From Bacillota bacterium (GTDB lineage: Bacteria; Bacillota; Clostridia; Oscillospirales; Ruminococcaceae), in the NCBI GenBank assembly GCA_023391875.1, contig JAEWAB010000008.1, forward strand, positions 1-26,626: a stretch of 26,626 bases of DNA. The letters are read 5' to 3'. A model generated the notes under the pieces. That model ran no database searches and was not told the DNA's origin. It worked only from the letters and a program-made list of their open reading frames with translations. How positions within the stretch are numbered: the first letter of the stretch is position 1; every line of letters starts with the position of its first letter. Position numbers and translations under genes: made by a program. This document shows positions 21,656 to 26,626 of the stretch, in pieces.

Positions 21656-21903
21656 GCACGTTATCGGCTTTGCCCAATGTGGGCAGGGTATTGGAGCAGC
21701 TTCTTACCGAAGCGGGCATTACAACGCCAGAACAGCTGAGAGAAACCGGCGCCAAAGAGGCCTTCTTGCGTGTGAAACTCATAGACCCTACCGCCTGTAT
21801 TCATATGCTGTACGGGATTGAGGGCGCGATAGAGGGCGTTAAAGACAGCACCCTTTCCGAAAGCACTAAACGGGAGCTCAGAGAGTTTTTCAGGAGCTTA
21901 TGA
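21652..21903 (+). CDS. TfoX C-terminal domain protein
   Basis: This 83-residue protein matches the TfoX C-terminal domain, a helix-hairpin-helix-like fold: LSALPNVGRVLEQLLTEAGITTPEQLRETGAKEAFLRVKLIDPTACIHMLYGIEGAIEG. Stand-alone copies are common in Firmicutes and their role is unknown; full TfoX/Sxy proteins regulate competence in Gammaproteobacteria. It overlaps the TetR gene by ATGA, so translation is coupled. No N-terminal TfoX domain is present. Confidence 0.88.
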   Translation: MSTLSALPNVGRVLEQLLTEAGITTPEQLRETGAKEAFLRVKLIDPTACIHMLYGIEGAIEGVKDSTLSESTKRELREFFRSL

Positions 21904-21936
21904 GACCGGAGAGAACCTTGTAGGAGGGAAACCAGA

Positions 21937-22146
21937 ATGGAAACGGAACGAATGACGCTCAAGGCGAAATCCTGCTACGGGCACCTCGGCGGCACGCTGG
22001 GCAACCGCCTGTTTGAGAGCCTGCTGCTGCTCGGGTGGTTTAAGCGGGACGGCGAAAAGGCCACGGTTTACACCCTCACCGAGCGGGGCAAAGCGGGGCT
22101 TAAAGCCCTTGGCGTGGACATCTACGAGCACAGGCGCGGCGTGTAA
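21937..22146 (+). CDS. Winged-helix-like small protein resembling an ArsR C-terminus
   Basis: This 69-residue protein reads like the C-terminal part of some ArsR-family regulators (CYDHLAGRLG...ALLxRG...Y.LTxxG...LGID). Here the motifs are SCYGHLGGTLGNRLFESLLLLGWFKRD, YTLTERGKAGLKALGVDIYEHRR. The DNA-binding helix-turn-helix half is absent and there is no room for it upstream, where AGGAGGGA fixes the start. It could be a ligand- or metal-responsive partner domain that works with another protein such as the TetR regulator. The single Cys13 and the His pair are possible ligand-binding residues. I rank the function as unknown. Confidence 0.6.
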   Translation: METERMTLKAKSCYGHLGGTLGNRLFESLLLLGWFKRDGEKATVYTLTERGKAGLKALGVDIYEHRRGV

Positions 22147-22160
22147 CGCGCTATTTCACA

Positions 22161-22189
22161 TTGGTTTATGGTGTATGGGCTTATATACT
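22161..22189 (+). promoter_or_regulatory. Possible internal promoter before the CMD gene
   Basis: TTGGTT (22161-22166) and TATACT (22184-22189) are 17 bases apart in the 71-base gap before the next gene. Confidence 0.4.
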
Positions 22190-22217
22190 ATTATATTGGA
22201 TAGAGAGGATGATTCAT

Positions 22218-22529
22218 ATGTCAAACCGTAATGGCTTTGAGGTGTTTCAGCAGGAGGCGCCGGAGGTGGCATCCGCCTTTAACGGGCTGATTACCGCCCT
22301 TACCGCCTCCGACGCGCTGGACGCCAAGACCCGCCAGCTGATCTATATCGGCATCAAGGCCTCGCAGGGGGATACCGGCGCTGTAGTCGCGCACGTGCCG
22401 ATGGCAAAGGCGGCAGGCGCAACGAGGGAGGAGATTCGCGATACGGTTCTGCTCACCCTCACCGTCAGCGGGGTAAAAGGGGTGACCACCTGTCTGGTAC
22501 CCGCGCTGGACACGTATGAAAACGGTTAA
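22218..22529 (+). CDS. Carboxymuconolactone decarboxylase-fold (AhpD-like) protein
   Basis: This 103-residue protein has the CMD family outline: a helix FNGLITALTASDALDAKTRQLIYIGIKAS, then GAVVAHVPMAKAAGATREEIRDTVLLTLTVSGV. AhpD-type members use a CxxC pair near the middle helix. Here that position reads DTGAVVAH, without cysteines, while His is kept, so the classic disulfide reductase activity is unlikely. Members without cysteines include decarboxylase-like proteins of unknown substrate. ATG 22218 follows GAGAGGA. It belongs to the TetR operon by position, although a promoter-like sequence precedes it. Confidence 0.8.
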   Translation: MSNRNGFEVFQQEAPEVASAFNGLITALTASDALDAKTRQLIYIGIKASQGDTGAVVAHVPMAKAAGATREEIRDTVLLTLTVSGVKGVTTCLVPALDTYENG

Positions 22530-22548
22530 TTTAGGAGGATAATTAAGG

Positions 22549-22812
22549 ATGAAAAGCTGTATTGCCTGCGGTATGCCCATGACCAAGGCCGCCGATTTCG
22601 CGCAGGGCGACGAGAGCAAGGAGTACTGCGTTTACTGCGCCCGAGAGGACGGCAGCATGCAGTCCTACCCCGAAAAGCTGGAGGGCACCATCCGCTTTCT
22701 TGTGAGAACACAAGGGCTGGACGAGCAGGCCGCGCAAAAGGTGGCGGTGCGCACCCTCGCCAAGCTGCCCGCGTGGCAAGATAACCCCGAGGCGCAGGCG
22801 GGGCTTGCGTAG
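22549..22812 (+). CDS. Zn_ribbon_2-type zinc-ribbon protein
   Basis: This 87-residue protein has an N-terminal zinc ribbon, CIACGMPM ... EYCVYCARED, with the CxxC-x~20-CxxC pattern and the GMPM signature of the putative zinc-ribbon family PF12674. The C-terminal helical part (about residues 41-80) contains ARTLAKLPAW-like helices (VAVRTLAKLPAW). These proteins often sit in small regulatory operons and bind zinc structurally; the partner is unknown. ATG 22549 follows AGGAGG. It is the last gene of the TetR operon. Confidence 0.85.
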   Translation: MKSCIACGMPMTKAADFAQGDESKEYCVYCAREDGSMQSYPEKLEGTIRFLVRTQGLDEQAAQKVAVRTLAKLPAWQDNPEAQAGLA

Positions 22813-22872
22813 CTTATGATGTCATATGGCGTATGACTATAGGGCCGACCACAGATCGCTGGCCTGCCGACA

Positions 22873-22952
22873 GGGCGAACACACGGGTTCGCCCCTGCAG
22901 AGGCCCATATCAATATCGTAATCGCAGGGGCAGACCGATGTGTCTGCCCCTG
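22873..22952. repeat. Two hairpin repeats after the TetR operon
   Basis: GGGCGAAC/GTTCGCCC (22873-22894) and CAGGGGCAGAC/GTCTGCCCCTG (22925-22952), each with a 6-base loop, belong to the same family as the other clusters. The gap 22813-23297 otherwise holds one T-rich terminator-like hairpin and the pit promoter. Confidence 0.7.
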
Positions 22953-23097
22953 ATTGTTTATGTCCGCCCCCTATTTTGGGGGGATAGAATCTCAGGCCAA
23001 CCCCGAGGGAAGGACAATCTATTCTTGAAGTGGACGGCGTACGCCTACATTATAGTGCGGCAGGTACCGTGTCCTCACAGCGTAAACAGTTCGACAC

Positions 23098-23130
23098 AGG
23101 CGAAGCACTTTCGCCTCTGTTTTTTGTTTT
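23098..23130 (+). terminator. Terminator-like hairpin upstream of pit
   Basis: AGGCGAA (23098-23104) pairs with TTCGCCT (23110-23116), followed by CTGTTTTTTGTTTTT. It could end transcripts from the TetR operon. Confidence 0.6.
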
Positions 23131-23239
23131 TACAAGCATACAGCTTAAGAGGAGCGGATATTTCTTTAGAATGATAATATTTTAACAAAAATCCTATAAA
23201 GATAACCACGAAAATGCCCGAATCTGGTTGAACCTTCTA

Positions 23240-23268
23240 TTGAACGCGGCGAATAAACATGCTACAAT
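23240..23268 (+). promoter_or_regulatory. Sigma-A promoter of the pit operon
   Basis: TTGAAC (23240-23245) and TACAAT (23263-23268) are 17 bases apart, about 30 bases before the leader ORF. I see no Pho-box-like repeats. Confidence 0.6.
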
Positions 23269-23297
23269 GAAAATTGCGTAAAGAAAAGGATAATAAT

Positions 23298-23348
23298 ATG
23301 AAAAACGCAGGTAAACAAATTGTAAACAGGAAAGGCGCGGATAATTGA
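23298..23348 (+). CDS. 16-residue leader peptide upstream of pit
   Basis: ATG 23298, preceded by AAAGGA, opens a 16-codon frame (MKNAGKQIVNRKGADN) that stops at TGA 23346-23348, and the pit ATG follows at once (TGAATG). The pit ribosome binding site (AGGAAAGG) lies inside it. The arrangement suggests translational coupling rather than attenuation, since no hairpin or runs of one amino acid are seen. Confidence 0.45.
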   Translation: MKNAGKQIVNRKGADN

Positions 23349-24401
23349 ATGACAATATCTCTTGGCGAATTTGTGTCACAAATCCTCACAAACCCTGCGC
23401 TGCTTATTACCGTGCTGCTCACGCTCGGCGTGATCATGGTAAACGGCTGGACAGACGCGCCCAACGCCATTGCCACCTGCATCTCCACCCGTTCGATGAA
23501 CCCGGGTGCGGCGATTTTAATGGCGGCAATCTGCAACTTCTTTGGCGTGTTCGTTATGACCATGGTAAACGCCACGGTTGCCCAGACTATCTACAACATG
23601 GTGGATTTCGGCGGTGACCCGCATAACTCGCTTATCGCGCTGTGCGCGGCGCTGTTTGCCATTGTACTGTGGGCGACGGTGGCGTGGTGGTTCGGCATTC
23701 CCACCAGCGAGAGCCACGCGCTTATCGCGGGCATCTCGGGTGCGGCTATTGCGCTGCAGGGCGGCCTTGGCGGCATCAACGGTTCGGAATGGATGAAGGT
23801 TATCTACGGGCTGGTGCTCTCCACCCTGCTTGGCTTTGGCATGGGCTGGATTACGGTAAAGCTTACCGAGCTTATCTGCCGCCGCATAGACCGGCGAAAG
23901 ACGCTCGGCTTTTTTAAGGGCGGACAGATTGCGGGCGCCGCAGCCATGGCGTTCATGCACGGCGCACAGGACGGCCAGAAGTTTATGGGCGTATTCTTGC
24001 TGGGCATCTTCCTTGCTCAGGGCAAGGCCGACGTAAACACCTTTACCATTCCCTTGTGGCTGATGGTGCTCTGCTCGGCGGTCATGGGCCTTGGCACCTC
24101 GATCGGCGGCTACCGCATCATCAAGGCCGTGGGTATGGATATGGTAAAGCTTGAAAAATATCAGGGCTTCTCGGCAGACCTCGCCGCGGCGGGCTGCCTG
24201 CTGCTCTCGTCGCTCACCGGTATTCCGGTAAGCACCACGCACACCAAAACCACCTCGATCATGGGCGTGGGCGCGGCGAAAAGCATCAAGAGCGTAAACT
24301 GGGGCGTTGTAAAGGAAATGGTGCTCACCTGGGTGCTCACCTTCCCCGGCTGCGGGCTGATCGGCTTTTTGATGGTACACCTGTTTATGTGGCTGTTTTA
24401 A
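23349..24401 (+). CDS. pit: PiT-family inorganic phosphate transporter
   Basis: This 350-residue integral membrane protein with about 10 TM segments carries the two inverted PiT signatures. The first is GWTDAPNAIATCISTRSMNPGAA, with the AA-rich N-terminal half and GIPTSESHALIAG. The second is GAQDGQKFMGVFLLG with PVSTTHTKTTSIMGVGAAKS near the C-terminus. It moves phosphate with protons or sodium, or metal-phosphate, across the membrane. ATG 23349 follows directly after a 16-codon leader ORF. The DUF47/PhoU-like partner gene starts 36 bases downstream in the same operon, the classic pit-pitA pairing in Firmicutes. Large open frames on the opposite strand are shadows. Confidence 0.95.
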   Translation: MTISLGEFVSQILTNPALLITVLLTLGVIMVNGWTDAPNAIATCISTRSMNPGAAILMAAICNFFGVFVMTMVNATVAQTIYNMVDFGGDPHNSLIALCAALFAIVLWATVAWWFGIPTSESHALIAGISGAAIALQGGLGGINGSEWMKVIYGLVLSTLLGFGMGWITVKLTELICRRIDRRKTLGFFKGGQIAGAAAMAFMHGAQDGQKFMGVFLLGIFLAQGKADVNTFTIPLWLMVLCSAVMGLGTSIGGYRIIKAVGMDMVKLEKYQGFSADLAAAGCLLLSSLTGIPVSTTHTKTTSIMGVGAAKSIKSVNWGVVKEMVLTWVLTFPGCGLIGFLMVHLFMWLF

Positions 24402-24437
24402 CTCAAACCTAAACCGTAGAAGGAGAGGAAAAGCGTT

Positions 24438-25058
24438 ATGGCGAAGAACGATAATAACTATTTCGAGATATTTGTAAAGATGGTGAACTACTCCTGCGAG
24501 GCCGCGCGCAACCTGCACGACACCCTGATCAATTTTGATGCGGAGATGCTGCCCCAGAAGATGCAGTACCTGCACCACATCGAGCACACCGCCGACCTTG
24601 AGAAGCACGATATGATGGGTAAGCTGGTAAAGGAGTTTATCACCCCCATCGAGCGCGAGGACATCATGGCGCTTGCGCACCAGATCGACAATGTCACCGA
24701 CGCCATCGAGGATGTATTGATGCGTATCTATATGTACAACATCAAGTCTATCCTGCCCGAGGCGCTGGAGTTTACCGAGACGATTGTAAAGTGCTGCGAC
24801 GAGCTCAAAAAGATGATGCAGGAGTTTAGCCACTTCCGCAAATCCGAGACCATCCACACCCATCTGGTGCAGGTGAACTACCTCGAGGAGGTGGGCGACA
24901 AGCTCTACACCGAGGCGGTGCACACCCTTTATTCCACCAATCACACCGCGATGGAGATCACCGGCTGGACCGAGACCTTCGAACGCCTTGAGAAGTGCTG
25001 CGACGCCTGCGAGGACGTTGCCGACGTGGTAGAGAGCGTTATTATGAAGAACTCCTAA
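24438..25058 (+). CDS. DUF47/PhoU-like Pit accessory protein
   Basis: This 206-residue all-helical cytoplasmic protein matches the DUF47 (Pit accessory) family. It has an N-terminal NYFEIFVKMVNYSCEAARNLHD, then the metal-binding-type motif HIEHTADLEKHDMMGKLVKEFITPIEREDIMALAHQIDNVTDAIEDV, and a C-terminal ETFERLEKCCDACEDVADVVESVIMKNS. Members are PhoU-like bundles that regulate the adjacent Pit transporter. The helix registers and E/D-rich patches that bind metals in PhoU are present. The ribosome binding site AAGGAGAGG lies 8-10 bases before the ATG. It is cotranscribed with pit and a terminator follows. Confidence 0.95.
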   Translation: MAKNDNNYFEIFVKMVNYSCEAARNLHDTLINFDAEMLPQKMQYLHHIEHTADLEKHDMMGKLVKEFITPIEREDIMALAHQIDNVTDAIEDVLMRIYMYNIKSILPEALEFTETIVKCCDELKKMMQEFSHFRKSETIHTHLVQVNYLEEVGDKLYTEAVHTLYSTNHTAMEITGWTETFERLEKCCDACEDVADVVESVIMKNS

Positions 25059-25095
25059 CAGATTTAGAATACATTCACGCGAATCGATATAATCA

Positions 25096-25129
25096 GCGCC
25101 TCCGCATTTTGAAATGCGGGGGCGCTTTT
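25096..25129 (+). terminator. Intrinsic terminator of the pit operon
   Basis: GCGCCTCCGCAT pairs with ATGCGGGGGCGC (one G-U pair) and is followed by TTTTA, 37 bases past the stop. Confidence 0.85.
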
Positions 25130-25204
25130 ATCGTAATCAAACTTATCGCTACAGCCGCCTGTTTTTCAACCTATTACCTCTACCCTCAGACTGCCCACCC
25201 CCAA

Positions 25205-25354
25205 CCCCTCCCGTTTCTGCAGCCTGTCGAATAATTCAAGCGCACCTAAACGGGAGGGGCAATCAGCGCTGGGGGCTTCGCCCCCAGCGCAATCTTACCC
25301 CCCTTTCGCGTGGCGAGTGTCCTGCCTAACTGCATCCAATACGCGAAAGGGGGG
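25205..25354. repeat. Three perfect hairpins just upstream of the IS element
   Basis: Arms CCCCTCCCGTTT/AAACGGGAGGGG (25205-25216, 25248-25259), GCGCTGGGGGC/GCCCCCAGCGC (25266-25276, 25280-25290, loop TTC) and CCCCCCTTTCGCGT/ACGCGAAAGGGGGG (25298-25311, 25341-25354). None has a T run. The 317-base gap 25059-25375 contains only these, the pit terminator and a short tail. No gene is seen. Confidence 0.75.
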
Positions 25355-25389
25355 CAGGGGGGTATGGAGGTAATATGCGCCGTACTGGG

Positions 25390-26208
25390 TCAAGCGGACA
25401 AGTTAAACGGGTGATTTCTTGAGATTTCATAGGATAGCGGAGATCTGTAGCCCAGAGCGGAATGAAGCCTCTGACAATTGTAGTAGACATCGATCCATTG
25501 TTTCAAGTAGTATTCAGCTTGCTCGATTGTACTGAAGGCATTCTTATAAAGGCATTCCGTCTTTAATGTCTGAAAGAAAGATTCCATCGGAGCGTTGTCA
25601 TATGGATTACCTTTCCGGCTCATACTTCCTAAAATTCTGTTACTGTCCAGAAGCCGCCTGTAATCTTTGCTGGTGTACTGACAGCCACGATCGGAATGGT
25701 GTATAAAACCAGCTGAGGGCTGCTCTTTCCGAAGTGCCTGCTGGAGCGCCTTACATGCCAGCGCGGCGTTCGGACTGGTTCCCAGATACCAACCGACTAT
25801 TTTCCGGCGGCCTAAATCCATGACAGCCGCAAGATAAACCCATTTTCCATTAACCCGGATATACGTGATATCGGAGAGCCATACTTGATTGCTCTGGTAA
25901 ACTTTGAAGTTTTGCTCCAAGAGATTTGGATATGCCTGCTCATTTGGATTGGCCTTGGTAGTTTGCGGCTTGTATTTACTTTTAATTTGAGCCTTGATAC
26001 CGTTTTCGTGCATAATTCTTTGTACCCTGCTGCGTGAGCATTTGACTTTATGCTCATCATTCAAGGACCGATGTACTCTCCTGACGCCGTAATTATTATC
26101 ATTTTCCCGTTCGACTTTTCGAATAGTCGCTAGCATCACGACGTCTTTGTCCTGCTGTCTTGGCCGACCTTCTGAAACCCAATGATAATAGCCGCTTCGA
26201 GAAATCAT
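25390..26208 (-). CDS. IS3-family transposase OrfB (DDE catalytic part)
   Basis: The frame gives 272 residues from an ATG at 26208. It carries an HTH_21-like segment (KVERENDNNYGVRRVHRSLN), then the rve catalytic core with the first Asp in VWLSDITYIRV, the second in HHSDRGCQYTSKDY and the Glu in DNAPMESFFQTLKTE, spaced as D-D-35-E. The C-terminus has YNCQRLHSALGYRSPLSYE. The same frame stays open upstream to the slippery A7 at 26304-26310, so the active product is probably the OrfAB fusion made by -1 frameshifting rather than a protein begun at 26208. The stop lies inside the left terminal repeat. No frame damage is seen. Confidence 0.93.
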   Translation of the reverse strand: MISRSGYYHWVSEGRPRQQDKDVVMLATIRKVERENDNNYGVRRVHRSLNDEHKVKCSRSRVQRIMHENGIKAQIKSKYKPQTTKANPNEQAYPNLLEQNFKVYQSNQVWLSDITYIRVNGKWVYLAAVMDLGRRKIVGWYLGTSPNAALACKALQQALRKEQPSAGFIHHSDRGCQYTSKDYRRLLDSNRILGSMSRKGNPYDNAPMESFFQTLKTECLYKNAFSTIEQAEYYLKQWIDVYYNCQRLHSALGYRSPLSYEISRNHPFNLSA

Positions 26209-26270
26209 GAGTACTCGGCATAACTTCTTAACAGCAAATTCGAAGCGGTATTGATAGACAAATTCATACT

Positions 26271-26555
26271 TTACTTGCTGTTCTTTGCGAAGTATGCCGC
26301 GGCTTTTTTTAGGATGGCGACCTCTTCCTCAAGCTCTCGGATGCGTCTCTGCGCTTTCGCCAAATCGGCTTCGTCTGGCTTCATGTGGCCTGTTCCTGGA
26401 AAGGCATTCTCTGGATCGGTTTTATACTGTTCTGCCCATTTGTAGATTGTATTTGAGTGTAGGCCCAGTTCCGCCGCCAGGCTCGGCGCCGTTCTTCTGC
26501 CGTCCAGAAAAGACTGTGCTATTTCTTTCTTGAATTCTGCGTCGTATTTTTTCAT
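26271..26555 (-). CDS. IS3-family OrfA (HTH DNA-binding protein)
   Basis: This 94-residue protein begins MKKYDAEFKKEIAQSFLDGRRTAPSLAAELGLHSNTIYKWAEQYK, a HTH_Tnp_1/IS3 helix-turn-helix that recognises the terminal repeats. A leucine-rich coiled coil follows (DLAKAQRRIRELEEEVAILKKAAAYF) that dimerises with OrfB. ATG 26555 is chosen because AGAGGTG lies 6 bases upstream. A longer frame to a TTG at 26606 would begin inside the right terminal repeat. The codons CTA AAA AAA GCC near the end hold the -1 frameshift site. Confidence 0.9.
   Translation of the reverse strand: MKKYDAEFKKEIAQSFLDGRRTAPSLAAELGLHSNTIYKWAEQYKTDPENAFPGTGHMKPDEADLAKAQRRIRELEEEVAILKKAAAYFAKNSK
26303..26310 (-). promoter_or_regulatory. 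-1 programmed frameshift site (A AAA AAA G)
   Basis: On the minus strand, seven A (26310-26304) followed by G form the slippery heptamer within OrfA codons CTA AAA AAA GCC. A -1 shift here enters the OrfB frame, which then runs without a stop to 25390. Confidence 0.8.
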
Positions 26556-26626
26556 CTTGGACACCTCTTCATCTGATATTATATCAGCCATTTCCTGTGT
26601 CCGCAAAATCAGTTACGGCGCACCCC

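Larger units (their letters stand above)
25376..26622 (-). mobile_element. IS3-family insertion sequence, apparently complete
   Basis: This 1247-base element is bounded by 25-bp terminal inverted repeats that match at 18 of 25 positions. The left end is 25376-25400 and the right end 26598-26622, both beginning TGCGCCGTA read inward and ending GCGGACA. The ends are 5'-TG and CA-3', as in IS3 family members. It encodes OrfA (26271-26555) and OrfB (25390-26208 plus the -1 frame upstream) on the minus strand, with an A7 slippery site between them. The 3-base flanks ATA and CCC do not match, so no target duplication is visible. The right-hand flank is only 4 bases long in this window. Confidence 0.85.

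Noticed and set aside
23517..24944. A 475-codon open frame on the minus strand across pit and the DUF47 gene
   Set aside because: It is the antisense shadow of two clear conserved genes, has repetitive His/Val/Leu-rich composition and no recognisable domain.

Overview
The window looks like chromosome from a spore-forming, GC-leaning Firmicute of class Clostridia, probably Oscillospiraceae or Ruminococcaceae. That placement is inferred from family-level resemblance: two CotF-type spore coat genes, a YabE-like G5/3D-domain protein, a Pit transporter next to a DUF47 protein, an rplM-rpsI pair behind a structured leader, and strong AGGAGG-type ribosome binding sites. No rRNA, tRNA or CRISPR array was seen.

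Layout. 1-2.4 kb: a long double-hairpin repeat, a class I SAM methyltransferase and an AT-rich BtrH-like acyltransferase/peptidase-fold gene. 2.4-5.6 kb (minus strand): a dCache chemoreceptor and an Fpg/Nei-fold protein that lacks the catalytic N-terminal proline. 5.7-6.6 kb: a gene-free stretch packed with short hairpin repeats. 6.6-11.7 kb: a possible sensing locus made of a WYL regulator and an orphan family 1 solute-binding lipoprotein on the minus strand, divergent from a YesM-type histidine kinase whose acceptor His and N-box Asn are both replaced, followed by an unknown lipoprotein. 12-13.5 kb: an HxlR regulator converging on the YabE-like protein through a shared terminator. 13.6-14.3 kb: gene-free, with a possible structured RNA. 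14.3-17.7 kb: the two CotF-type genes, a three-hairpin element, a second WYL regulator, a 41-residue small protein with a decayed second copy, a ferritin-like protein and a HIRAN protein. 17.76-18.4 kb: a DUF4160/DUF2442 pair behind a 10-bp-period tandem repeat. 18.5-19.5 kb: rpsI and rplM with their leader and promoter.

19.5-21 kb is another hairpin-repeat field containing the second copy of the repeat that opens the window. 21-22.8 kb is a compact plus-strand operon: TetR regulator, TfoX C-terminal domain protein, an ArsR-C-terminus-like protein without its DNA-binding half, a carboxymuconolactone-decarboxylase-fold protein and a zinc-ribbon protein. 23.2-25.1 kb holds a 16-codon leader ORF, the Pit phosphate transporter and its DUF47/PhoU-like partner. 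The window ends with a nearly intact IS3-family element (OrfA/OrfB, A7 slippery site, both terminal inverted repeats), preceded by three perfect hairpins.

The most notable items are: (i) the pseudokinase facing an orphan solute-binding protein with no ABC permease or response regulator nearby; (ii) a family of intergenic hairpins whose stems differ in sequence but stay complementary inside constant GTAGGGG/CCCCTAC-like flanks; (iii) the helically phased repeat at the DUF4160/DUF2442 promoter; and (iv) the three-hairpin element at 14.9 kb. Functions come from motif recognition by eye. No database search was run.
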